From an uncultured Parafilimonas sp. (lineage in GTDB: Bacteria; Bacteroidota; Bacteroidia; Chitinophagales; Chitinophagaceae), in NCBI GenBank assembly GCA_937892395.1, contig CALAGJ010000082.1:1-22252 (forward strand): a stretch of DNA of 22,252 nt, in the 5' to 3' direction. This document shows, piece by piece, positions 1-7,975 of this stretch. The translations under genes were made by a program, and so were the position numbers. The stretch's first letter is position 1. Every line of letters starts with the position of its first letter. Below the pieces are notes generated by a model, which did not search any database, was not told where the DNA came from, and saw only the letters and a program-made list of their open reading frames with translations.

Positions 1-34
1 AATAACAGGCATTTATGAAACAAAGGAAAGATAG

Positions 35-1438
35 TTACTTTCCGATACAAAACTTTCCAAATATTGTTCCCAGTATATCTCTGTCGTGGAGTATTTCGCC
101 GGTTATGGTGCCAAGTGCATTAGAAGCAATTCTAATATCTAATGAAAGCATATCACCAGTTGTGTGAGATGACAAACCTTGTTGTACTTGTAGGAGTGCT
201 TGTTCGCAATCGATAAGTGCGGCATAATGGCGGGCATTAACCACAATTGTTTTTTCAGTATTTACTCGTTCTGATAATACTAATTTCGGTAGCCATTGTT
301 TGAGGTTTTCAATATTGATTTTATGCAAGGCATCCATTTCAAAAATAGATACCTCATCACCTACCATTTTTTGTATATTATTTATCAAATTCTTTAATAC
401 AAATTGATCTACTAAATCCAGTTTATTTGCTATCAATACAACTTGTTGATTTGTTGTGCCCAACTTCCGGATATCTTCTGCCACATCAGTTGCTGTAGAT
501 TCTGATGCATCAAATAAATACAATAAGATAACAGCGGTTTCTATTTTTTCAAATGTTTTATTAATACCTAATTGTTCTACCTTATCTGTGGCTTTTCGAA
601 TACCTGCAGTATCGGTAAGCCTAAATACAATGCCATCTAAAATTATTTTTTCTTCAATGGTATCACGTGTGGTGCCGGCAACCTCGGTTACTATGGCACG
701 CTCTTCATTCAATAATGCATTCAGCAGTGTGCTCTTACCTGCATTTGGCCTTCCTGCAATCACCACTGACACACCTTGTTTAAGAATATTTCCAAGTTTG
801 AAGGAAGCTGCTAATTGACTTGTTTCAGAAAGTATATTTGATACCAAATTTTGTAATGCGCTTCGGTCAGCAAATTCAACATCTTCTTGACTGAAATCCA
901 GCTCCAACTCTATAAGTGCCGCAAACTCTATAAGTTGTTGACGAAGTTTTTTTATGTCATTGCTGAATCCACCCCGCATTTGTTGTAGAGCAGTATCTCT
1001 GACTGCTGCACTTTCTGAGGCTATCAAATCTGCTACTGCTTCTGCTTGGCTCAAATCCTTTTTACCATTAAGAAAAGCCCGTTGTGTAAACTCACCGGGT
1101 AAGGCGGGTCTGGCACCATTTGCATAAATTAAATGAAGCACATCTTGTAAAATATAAGATGAGCCATGGCAGCTTATTTCCACCACATCTTCACCAGTGT
1201 AGGATGAAGGATTCCTGAAAACAGATACCACCACTTCATCTACAATCGTATGTTGATTTTTGATAAAGCCCACATGAATGGTATGGCTTTTGACATTTGC
1301 AATATTTTTTGAGAATATATGATTAATGATTTGTATCGCATTTTTTCCAGATATCCTAATGACGCCAAGTGCACCCACACCCTGCGGAGTGGCTAATGCT
1401 GCTATCGTATCATCCCATTGATTGAATAATGCATGCAT
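35..1438 (-). CDS. mnmE: tRNA uridine-5-carboxymethylaminomethyl(34) synthesis GTPase MnmE
   Basis: MnmE acts with MnmG in the cytoplasm to install the (carboxymethyl)aminomethyl group on wobble uridine 34 of several tRNAs. The 467-residue protein has the expected family length and layout. An N-terminal folate-binding domain (about 1-120, with LPGEFTQRAFLNGK near 113-126) is followed by a helical domain with the GTPase inserted. The GTPase shows G1 GRPNAGKS at 229-236, G2 GTTRDT at 255-260, G3 DTAG at 276-279 and G4 NKLD at 338-341. The C-terminus is FCIGK, the conserved tail whose Cys is needed for modification. The usual G5 SAK is replaced by DALHK around 369-373, a mild divergence. The start codon lies 9 bp after the ABC transporter stop, so the two are probably co-transcribed. 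Identification is secure. Confidence 0.97.
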   Translation of the reverse strand: MHALFNQWDDTIAALATPQGVGALGVIRISGKNAIQIINHIFSKNIANVKSHTIHVGFIKNQHTIVDEVVVSVFRNPSSYTGEDVVEISCHGSSYILQDVLHLIYANGARPALPGEFTQRAFLNGKKDLSQAEAVADLIASESAAVRDTALQQMRGGFSNDIKKLRQQLIEFAALIELELDFSQEDVEFADRSALQNLVSNILSETSQLAASFKLGNILKQGVSVVIAGRPNAGKSTLLNALLNEERAIVTEVAGTTRDTIEEKIILDGIVFRLTDTAGIRKATDKVEQLGINKTFEKIETAVILLYLFDASESTATDVAEDIRKLGTTNQQVVLIANKLDLVDQFVLKNLINNIQKMVGDEVSIFEMDALHKINIENLKQWLPKLVLSERVNTEKTIVVNARHYAALIDCEQALLQVQQGLSSHTTGDMLSLDIRIASNALGTITGEILHDRDILGTIFGKFCIGK

Positions 1439-1447
1439 AAAATTTCC

Positions 1448-3274
1448 TTAAATCAAAATTGGTTTTGCTTCAAATTGCTGATGATATAAATTGGCATAAT
1501 GACCATTCAATTGTAATAATGCTTCATGAGTGCCTGATTCCTTTATTTCTCCTGCATCTAATACTATAATCATATCAGCTTTGCGAATTGTAGATAGTCT
1601 ATGCGCTATTACAATTGAAGTTCTACCGGAAACTAATTTATCAATAGCTTCTTGTATAAGTTGCTCACTTTCATTATCAATAGATGAAGTGGCTTCGTCC
1701 ATAATTAAAATAGAAGGATTATACAGCAATGCTCTGATAAAAGAAATGAGTTGACGCTGACCAAGGCTGAGTGTATTGCCCCGCTCCATCACATTATAGT
1801 CATAACCACCCGGCAGTTTCATAATGAAGTCATGCACCCCTATGATCTTTGCTGCTTCATATACTTTTTCTTTTGTAATTGACTCATCATGGAGTGTGAT
1901 ATTATCCATTACAGAACCCGAAAATAGAAAAACATCTTGTAGCACAATTGCTATATGGCTACGTAAATATTCCAGTGGAAAAGATTGAATAGACAGATCA
2001 TCAATTGAAACAGATCCCTGCTGTATTGGATATAAACGATTTAGCACTCCAGTTATTGATGTTTTGCCGCTACCTGTATGACCAACAAGTGCAACCATTT
2101 TGCCGGCAGGCACTATAAATGAAATATCCTTTAAAACAGGTATGCCCGGTTGGTAATGCATCCAAACATTTTCAAAACGAATATCTCCTCTGAGTGTGTT
2201 TGGAGTATGTATGCCCTTATCTTCAGTCACATCAGGATTGTCTAAAACTTTACATACTCGCTCCCCAGCTATAAGCCCCATTTGCAATACATTAAATTTA
2301 TCTGCTATTACACGCAGTGGTCTAAATATTTGATTTAGATATAACGTAAATGCTACTAGTGTTCCTGCAAGATTTTCTTCTGTAATATTTGAATCTCTAT
2401 ATGCAATTCTCCATATTAATAAACCCAAAGAAACTGCAAGCACAATTTCTACAATGGGAAAAAAAACGGAATAGGCAAATATTGATTTGATATTGGCATT
2501 TCTATGTTTTTTGTTGATATCTTTAAACTTTGAAAACTCCCGATCCTCGGCGGTAAATGCTTGTACTATACCCATACCGGTAATATGCTCTTGAACAAAT
2601 GCATTGAGAGATGCTACCGCATTGCGTACTTGTATAAAACTTTTGTTTACACTCTCTTTAAAATACCATGTTGAAACCAACATAATAGGAAAGGGGATTA
2701 AGGCAATAAGTGTAAGATACCAATTGGTACAAAACATGGTAATCAGCACAGCAATGATAGAAAGTAGATCTGCCAATATTGCAATAAAACCATCAGTGAA
2801 AATATCGTTTATGCTTTCAATATCATTAATGGTGCGAGTGGTTAAAGTACCTATTGGTGTGTGATCAAATTGTTTGAGGTTCAAGTGTAGTATCTTGTCA
2901 AAAACGGATACACGCATATCTTTTACAACCTTTTGCCCCAGTGCTGCAGTGGTGAAAGAAAATATAAAACGCAGCGCAGTTTCAAATAAAATAAAAACCA
3001 TTTGAAAAATGGTCATGTAAAAGATAAATTGAACTACATCAGTCCAGTCTGCTCCCGGAAAAAAAGGTTTTACATACCAAGCTGCATCAACGGTTTTGCC
3101 TGTGGCTCTATCTACTGTAAGTTGTATGAGGAAAGGCCTCAAAGGAGTAACAACTGAAAGAAAAATTGCCAAACCAATGGCCATATAAAGCCTTTTCTGA
3201 TATGGTTTTACAAAAACAAAAATTCGTTTTAGTACAACAATATCCAACCATTTCTTTTTTTCTTTTTCAGCCAT
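1448..3274 (-). CDS. ABC transporter, fused permease/ATP-binding subunit (MsbA/exporter type)
   Basis: This is a 608-residue half-transporter expected to work as an inner-membrane homodimer or heterodimer exporting lipids or hydrophobic compounds. The N-terminal ABC_membrane domain spans about residues 15-330, with hydrophobic helices near 30-50, 80-108, 163-200 and 268-290. The C-terminal nucleotide-binding domain shows Walker A GHTGSGKT (398-405), the Q-loop Q446, signature LSLGQ (502-506), Walker B ILIMDEA (522-528) and the H-loop in VIAHRLST. The signature has Leu where LSGGQ is usual, a common variant. The substrate cannot be told from sequence; MsbA-like lipid export is one option. It is the first gene of a likely two-gene unit with mnmE. 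A TAACTTCG box on this strand sits just upstream of the ATG. Confidence 0.93.
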   Translation of the reverse strand: MAEKEKKKWLDIVVLKRIFVFVKPYQKRLYMAIGLAIFLSVVTPLRPFLIQLTVDRATGKTVDAAWYVKPFFPGADWTDVVQFIFYMTIFQMVFILFETALRFIFSFTTAALGQKVVKDMRVSVFDKILHLNLKQFDHTPIGTLTTRTINDIESINDIFTDGFIAILADLLSIIAVLITMFCTNWYLTLIALIPFPIMLVSTWYFKESVNKSFIQVRNAVASLNAFVQEHITGMGIVQAFTAEDREFSKFKDINKKHRNANIKSIFAYSVFFPIVEIVLAVSLGLLIWRIAYRDSNITEENLAGTLVAFTLYLNQIFRPLRVIADKFNVLQMGLIAGERVCKVLDNPDVTEDKGIHTPNTLRGDIRFENVWMHYQPGIPVLKDISFIVPAGKMVALVGHTGSGKTSITGVLNRLYPIQQGSVSIDDLSIQSFPLEYLRSHIAIVLQDVFLFSGSVMDNITLHDESITKEKVYEAAKIIGVHDFIMKLPGGYDYNVMERGNTLSLGQRQLISFIRALLYNPSILIMDEATSSIDNESEQLIQEAIDKLVSGRTSIVIAHRLSTIRKADMIIVLDAGEIKESGTHEALLQLNGHYANLYHQQFEAKPILI

Positions 3275-3282
3275 AAAGCAAG

Positions 3283-3290
3283 CGAAGTTA
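3283..3290 (-). promoter_or_regulatory. Possible -7 box (TAACTTCG) upstream of the ABC transporter gene
   Basis: Read on the minus strand the sequence is TAACTTCG, one base from the Bacteroidota consensus TAnnTTTG. It ends 9 bp before the ATG, which would leave almost no leader. I see no convincing -33 TTTG. The same 8-mer recurs at 11068-11075. Confidence 0.25.
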
Positions 3291-3405
3291 AGGAAACAGC
3301 CAATTGTAGTAGAAGCGAATAATATCGAAGTAAATCTCTATACTACACAAATATTTCACAATCAATTTGCGAAGCGTTTTATTACACAATAGTTAGTCCG
3401 AATTC

Positions 3406-4161
3406 CTACTGCTTAAACAGTTGAATGGTATAATCCAACAATTGCTGACTACCAAACTTTCCGTGGCCGGGTACAACAATTTTTACGTTCGGATATGCTT
3501 GTTTTACAAGCTCAACAGTAGGAGACCAGCTTGAAATATTTGCATCCCCTAAATATCCCTTACTTGCATCCATCTCCTTAATTAGGCATCCTCCAAACAT
3601 TATATTTTCAAAGGGATAATAGCCAATTATATTATCTTTTGTATGTCCTTCTCCAAAATATTTTGCAATTACTTGTTCATTTCCTATCTGCAGTAATAAT
3701 GAATCTTTAAAAGCATTTTGTGGTACTATGGCTCCATCTTTTTTTGCTAAATCAATGGTTTTGTCATTGGCATAAGAAGGGATTTTCTTTTCGTGAAATG
3801 CTCCCAAACCGCCAAGACAATCATCGTGAAAATGTGTTGGAATTACTGCTTTTATTGTGCAATGAAGTTTTTCAGTTACCCATTCTATTAGCATATATGA
3901 GGCAGAATCATTTGTGGGAGTATCAAAAATAATGGCTTCATGTTCATTCGTTACTATTAATCCATTGCATGGCACATAACCAAAATCTTTGGTCTGTTTA
4001 AATGATGTATGCACAAATGAACGTTCAGCAATTTGTGTTACAACCAACTGTTTATTTTTTAAAACCTCCTTTGAACTAAACCTACGATTTTTTATTGATG
4101 AGCAATTTGTTTGGCATATAAATATAAAGAATAGGATAGCTGCATAAAGTAATTTTTTCAT
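3406..4161 (-). CDS. Subclass B1 metallo-beta-lactamase
   Basis: This 251-residue exported zinc hydrolase is predicted to open beta-lactam rings in the periplasm or outer envelope. The N-terminus (MKKLL then a hydrophobic stretch to about 16) is a signal peptide; Cys20 could be a lipidation site, although QTNC is a poor lipobox. All subclass B1 ligands are present: H110, H112 and D114 in HFHDD, H173 in GEGHTKDN, C192 in GGCLIK and H233 in VPGHGKFG. Lys195 follows Cys192 by three, matching the substrate-carboxylate lysine of B1 enzymes, and LGDAN lies at the usual Asn-loop position. The order and spacing resemble the CcrA-like branch. It is monocistronic and divergent from typA. Family assignment is strong; the antibiotic spectrum cannot be judged, and a non-resistance hydrolase role is possible. 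Confidence 0.9.
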   Translation of the reverse strand: MKKLLYAAILFFIFICQTNCSSIKNRRFSSKEVLKNKQLVVTQIAERSFVHTSFKQTKDFGYVPCNGLIVTNEHEAIIFDTPTNDSASYMLIEWVTEKLHCTIKAVIPTHFHDDCLGGLGAFHEKKIPSYANDKTIDLAKKDGAIVPQNAFKDSLLLQIGNEQVIAKYFGEGHTKDNIIGYYPFENIMFGGCLIKEMDASKGYLGDANISSWSPTVELVKQAYPNVKIVVPGHGKFGSQQLLDYTIQLFKQ

Positions 4162-4355
4162 CTTTTACTTTCTTATTTCAGCGTAAAATTATGGCAGGAA
4201 AAAAAATAAAATGCAGGTCAATCTGAAATATTAATTTACTGCTTTCGCAGAATGAACAATAACCTTTAATTGGCTCATTGCCATTTAAAGTTCAATTTTT
4301 GTAAGCATTTTCTATTTAGAACACAAGGAATACCATATTTTAGGCTTATCATCCC

Positions 4356-4363
4356 TACCTTTG
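4356..4363 (+). promoter_or_regulatory. Promoter -7 element (TACCTTTG) for typA
   Basis: TACCTTTG matches TAnnTTTG exactly and is followed by CGCCCC. It lies about 70 bp before the typA ATG, giving a plausible leader of roughly 60 nt. No clear -33 TTTG is seen at the usual 19-21 bp spacing. Confidence 0.55.
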
Positions 4364-4433
4364 CGCCCCGCAGAAAAATAAATGTTACAAATATTTATTA
4401 CATTTATTGTTTAGAGCGATTAAAAATTGAATT

Positions 4434-6248
4434 ATGGATATTAGAAATATAGCAATCATTGCACACGTTGACCATGGGAAAACAACATTGGTAGATAAAA
4501 TCTTACATGCTACAAAAGTATTTAGAGACAATCAGGATACAGGCGAACTCATAATGGATAGCAATGACCTAGAGCGTGAAAGGGGCATCACCATTTTTAG
4601 TAAGAATGCAGCAGTTACTTTCAATGATGTTAAAATAAATGTAATTGATACGCCGGGCCACGCCGATTTTGGTGGAGAGGTGGAGCGTGTGCTTAAAATG
4701 GCTGATGGTGTTATATTATTGGTAGATGCTTTTGAGGGCCCCATGCCTCAAACTAGATTTGTTTTACAAAAAGCATTACAACTAAATTTAAAGCCAATTG
4801 TGGTTATCAATAAAGTGGACAAACCAAACTGCAGACCTGATGAAGTGCATGATGCAGTTTTTGAGTTATTCTTTAATTTGGATGCCACCGAGGAGCAGTT
4901 AGATTTTCCAACATACTATGGAAGTGGAAAGAATGGTTGGTTTAATGATAGCCTTGCCCAATGTGAAGATATTACACCACTTTTAGAAGGTATTTTGAAG
5001 CATGTGCCACCACCATCAGTATTAGAAGGCCCACTTCAGATGCAGATTACATCTTTGGACTATAGTAGTTTTCTGGGTCGTATTGCCATAGGCAAAGTAA
5101 CAAGAGGTAGCATTAAGGAAGGACAACCGATTGCTTTGATGCAAACTGGTGGTACTCTAAAGAAAAGCCGTGTGAAAGAGCTTTATGTTTTCGAAGGCAT
5201 GGGTAAGAAAAAAGTTTCGGAAGTAATTGCCGGTGACTTATGTGCAGTAGTAGGTCTTGAGAATTTTAATATTGGAGATACCATAGCAGATGCAGAAAAT
5301 CCGGAAGCTTTACCAATTATAAGTGTGGACGAACCAACAATGAATATGTTATTTGGTATCAACAATTCCCCATTTTTTGGAAGAGATGGAAAATTTGTTA
5401 CCAGCCGTCACCTTAGAGATCGCTTAATGAAGGAAACTGAAAAAAATCTTGCATTACGAGTTGAAGACAGTGTGAGCGGCGACAGTTTTATAGTTTATGG
5501 TCGCGGTATTCTTCATTTAGGTGTACTGATAGAAACCATGCGCAGAGAGGGCTATGAACTTACAGTAGGACAACCACAAGTTATTGTAAAAGATATTGAG
5601 GGAAAAAAATCCGAGCCTTATGAAAATTTAGTGGTGGATGTGCCGCAAGAGTTTGCCAGTAAAGTTATTGATTTAGTAACCCGTCGGAAAGGGGAAATGC
5701 ATGTAATGGAAACTAAAGGTGAGATGCAACACCTCGAGTTTGAAATTCCCAGCCGGGGTTTAATTGGCCTTCGTACTCAAATGCTTACAGCTACTACTGG
5801 TGAAGCAGTAATGGCACATCGTTTTACAGAATATAAACCTTGGAAAGGACCAATACCCGGAAGAAATAATGGTGTATTGCTGAGCAAATTTACAGGTACC
5901 ACAACTGGTTATAGCATAGACAAGTTGCAGGATAGAGGAAGTTTCTTTGTGGATCCGGGTGAAGAAGTATATGCAGGTCAGATAATAGCTGAAAATGTAA
6001 AACCTGGAGACCTTGTCGTAAATGGAAATGAAGGTAAAAAACTTACTAATATGCGTGCCAGTGGTAGTGATGCTGCCACCAATATTGCTCCAAAACTATT
6101 GATGACATTGGAAGAATGTATGGAGTACATACAGCAGGATGAATGTATAGAAGTAACGCCAAATCACATCCGCATGCGAAAAGTAATTTTGGACGAAGAA
6201 GAAAGAAAGAAACAATCCAAACGAATGCAGAGTGAGGCTGTATCTTAA
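4434..6248 (+). CDS. typA: Translational GTPase TypA/BipA
   Basis: TypA (BipA) is a ribosome-binding GTPase of the EF-G family involved in ribosome assembly, stress and low-temperature growth. The 604-residue length is typical. G1 AHVDHGKTT is at 10-18, G2 RERGITI at 48-54, G3 DTPGHAD at 72-78 and G4 NKVD at 126-129. The EF-G-like domains II, III and V and the BipA C-terminal domain follow. SRGLIGLRTQ, TTTGYSIDKL and KKLTNMRASGSDA are hallmark BipA stretches, the last matching the RNA-binding loop. The start MDIRNIAIIAHVDHG places G1 at the standard distance. A TACCTTTG promoter box is about 70 bp upstream. It stands alone, divergent from the metallo-beta-lactamase. Confidence 0.97.
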   Translation: MDIRNIAIIAHVDHGKTTLVDKILHATKVFRDNQDTGELIMDSNDLERERGITIFSKNAAVTFNDVKINVIDTPGHADFGGEVERVLKMADGVILLVDAFEGPMPQTRFVLQKALQLNLKPIVVINKVDKPNCRPDEVHDAVFELFFNLDATEEQLDFPTYYGSGKNGWFNDSLAQCEDITPLLEGILKHVPPPSVLEGPLQMQITSLDYSSFLGRIAIGKVTRGSIKEGQPIALMQTGGTLKKSRVKELYVFEGMGKKKVSEVIAGDLCAVVGLENFNIGDTIADAENPEALPIISVDEPTMNMLFGINNSPFFGRDGKFVTSRHLRDRLMKETEKNLALRVEDSVSGDSFIVYGRGILHLGVLIETMRREGYELTVGQPQVIVKDIEGKKSEPYENLVVDVPQEFASKVIDLVTRRKGEMHVMETKGEMQHLEFEIPSRGLIGLRTQMLTATTGEAVMAHRFTEYKPWKGPIPGRNNGVLLSKFTGTTTGYSIDKLQDRGSFFVDPGEEVYAGQIIAENVKPGDLVVNGNEGKKLTNMRASGSDAATNIAPKLLMTLEECMEYIQQDECIEVTPNHIRMRKVILDEEERKKQSKRMQSEAVS

Positions 6249-6518
6249 TCTGAATAGTAGTTTAAAAATGCTTCTTTTAGGTATTTAATAATAACCTTTT
6301 TGAGGTTCAATATGTGATTGATTCATTTACACTATTGAAAATAGTGCTTATAGTTATGATTCCATCTCTACTTTAAATGCTGTAATGAAAAGTGCAGCAT
6401 AGATTTGGAAGTTGAATGTGTCGTGAATTGCTAAAAGACAATACAATTAAGTATTTAAAGTCATAAAAAAATGTAATCCAGATATAAAATCGATTATAAA
6501 AGTCAATACCTTAGCAGC

Positions 6519-6851
6519 ATGTCAATTGGCTGCACTCCCACATTTTGTTTTGCAACTCAACAGCCAAATATTTTTAAAGAATTTTACACATTTTCAGCTT
6601 TGCCAGAGCTGAATATTGAAGCTATCGATTTTAAAAATTTATCACAGGGAAAACCGATATATAGTATCCTTGCAATAGATGATGATGTATTCGCATATGA
6701 TGATGTTTTTTCGATCTACAATGCGCACAAAAAAGAAGCATCAAATTGGCATTTCGAATCCATAGAAGATGGAGGTCATTGCTTTATTGACGACCCCGGT
6801 TTAGGAAATGATATTTTTCATAAATTATTCACTCGTATTCTATCAAAATAA
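6519..6851 (+). pseudogene. Alpha/beta-hydrolase remnant (C-terminal half)
   Basis: The 110-codon open stretch looks like the second half of an alpha/beta hydrolase. It starts at a nucleophile-elbow-like segment (SSMSIG, candidate Ser at residue 2). It then has a KPIYSILAIDDD strand carrying a candidate catalytic Asp, and WHFESIEDGGHCFIDDP with a candidate catalytic His near residue 87. The beta-strands and lid expected before the elbow are missing. Upstream, between about 6425 and 6518, short stretches in the other two frames (ELLKDNTIKYLK, then VIKKCNPDIKSIIK) could be remnants of the preceding helix and strand, interrupted by stops and frame changes. I read this as a decayed gene rather than a functional small protein. 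The 9-bp gap to the next gene suggests a former operon. Confidence 0.5.
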
Positions 6852-6860
6852 ATAGCTAAT

Positions 6861-7514
6861 ATGGATTTTTTTAATCTTTTATTAATCATTCATATTGTTT
6901 GTGGTGGCACCAGTTTGATATTGGGTTCCATTATTTTATGTATAAAAAAAGGTGGCAAACCCCATAAGTTTATAGGCAATATTTATTTTTCAACCATGCT
7001 TATTGCATCGTTAGTTGCTTTGCCCATGTCCTATTTACATACCAACTATTTTTTATTTATAGTAGGCGTATTTACAGCATTTATGTTATTAACAGGTCGT
7101 AGATATTTAAAATTAAAACATACCGACCATGTAAAATTGCAAGACTGGATTTTAAGTATTGTCATGTTGTTTTTTGGATTTGCATTTCTAATACTTGGCA
7201 CATATAATCTCATAATCGAAGAAGATTTTGGTATAGTATTAATTGTATTTGGTAGCATCAGTCTCTTATTTGTATATCAGGATTATAAAAATTTCAAAGG
7301 AAAATCCGGCATAAAAAATTATTGGCTCACCACACATTTGCAAAGAATGATTGGAAGCTATATAGCATCTGTTACAGCATTTTTAGTAGTAAACATCACC
7401 ATGTCGCCAGGCTTTGTTTTATGGTTATTGCCCACAGTAGTTATCGTACCACTTATCGTAAAATGGACTCGGAAATACAAAAAATCATCAGTGGAAACAA
7501 ATATTATAGCATAA
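6861..7514 (+). CDS. Multi-pass membrane protein, DUF2306-like
   Basis: This 217-residue protein is almost entirely hydrophobic, with about six to seven predicted membrane helices separated by short charged loops. It opens with LLIIHIVCGGTSLILGSI. It has HKFIGNIYF after the first hairpin and LTTHLQRMIGSYIAS in a late helix, a pattern I associate with DUF2306-type predicted membrane proteins. His11, His35 and His159 lie in or next to helices and could be metal or heme ligands, but that is only inference. The C-terminus is short and basic (WTRKYKK). Its start lies 9 bp after the hydrolase remnant. The function is unknown. Confidence 0.75.
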   Translation: MDFFNLLLIIHIVCGGTSLILGSIILCIKKGGKPHKFIGNIYFSTMLIASLVALPMSYLHTNYFLFIVGVFTAFMLLTGRRYLKLKHTDHVKLQDWILSIVMLFFGFAFLILGTYNLIIEEDFGIVLIVFGSISLLFVYQDYKNFKGKSGIKNYWLTTHLQRMIGSYIASVTAFLVVNITMSPGFVLWLLPTVVIVPLIVKWTRKYKKSSVETNIIA

Positions 7515-7750
7515 CCATTTAATCGTCCATATAAAGTGATTGCTGACAATATTGAAATAAAGAAAAATAGTTGTACTTAATCCTTGCTGTAATCAACTCA
7601 TAAAAGCTACAAATACATCTTTAAGATGATTTAGTGCTGTGCCCCCTAAACTTATAAACCACAAAATAGCAATGCTTCTATTTGTTTAACACTTCGTTGC
7701 TTCAAAGTATCTATTGCTCATTTAAATCGACAGATTTCATGTATAAGAAT

Positions 7751-7789
7751 AGATAAAAAAGGAACCTTTTGTACAAAATAATTTTATCT
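7751..7789. repeat. Nested inverted repeats around a TTTTGTACAAAA palindrome
   Basis: An 8-bp perfect inverted repeat (AGATAAAA at 7751-7758, TTTTATCT at 7782-7789) encloses the 12-bp perfect palindrome TTTTGTACAAAA (7767-7778). The two dyads are not quite concentric. It lies about 110 bp upstream of the candidate promoter, so it may be an operator or a DNA or RNA hairpin. AT-richness raises the chance of coincidence. Confidence 0.4.
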
Positions 7790-7805
7790 CAATTACAATT
7801 CACTC

Positions 7806-7849
7806 TTTGCATATTTCAATCATATTTTCTTCCTATTATAATATGCAAA
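7806..7849. repeat. 10-bp perfect inverted repeat with 24-bp spacer
   Basis: TTTGCATATT (7806-7815) and AATATGCAAA (7840-7849) are exact reverse complements separated by 24 bp. The site lies about 46 bp upstream of the -33 box of the next gene, a position fitting an activator or repressor site. There is no T-tract after it, so a terminator is unlikely. Confidence 0.45.
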
Positions 7850-7894
7850 TCACAATTGTAAGATTCTGTATTTGGGCTTTATCAAAATTGAATA

Positions 7895-7925
7895 TTTGAA
7901 TATGCCTATGATACTTATATCTTCG
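7895..7925 (+). promoter_or_regulatory. Candidate promoter for the MG2/plug gene
   Basis: TTTG at 7895-7898 is followed after exactly 19 bp by TATCTTCG (7918-7925), one base from TAnnTTTG. This fits the Bacteroidota -33/-7 promoter architecture and would give a leader of about 43 nt before the ATG at 7976. Confidence 0.5.
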
Positions 7926-7975
7926 TTGCTATTTACTTTGTACTGCATAAGTTTTATGCTCACGGAATTTATATT

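Larger units (their letters stand above)
7515..7975. other. Non-coding interval upstream of the MG2/plug gene
   Basis: The 461 bp carry no ORF of coding character on either strand. They hold a cluster of dyad symmetries between 7751 and 7849 and a promoter-like sequence at 7895-7925, all annotated separately. The first 230 bp show nothing recognisable. Confidence 0.6.

Noticed and set aside
456..818. Long frame antisense to mnmE (120 codons)
   Set aside because: It is a shadow of the well-supported mnmE coding frame, with no domain or start-site support of its own.
4270..4452. 60-codon plus-strand frame overlapping the typA start
   Set aside because: It covers the typA promoter and leader, overlaps the typA start in another frame, and its translation has no recognisable character.
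6279..6301. AGGT/ACCT stem followed by five T after typA
   Set aside because: The stem is only 4 bp and the next pairs mismatch, so it is too weak to call a terminator.
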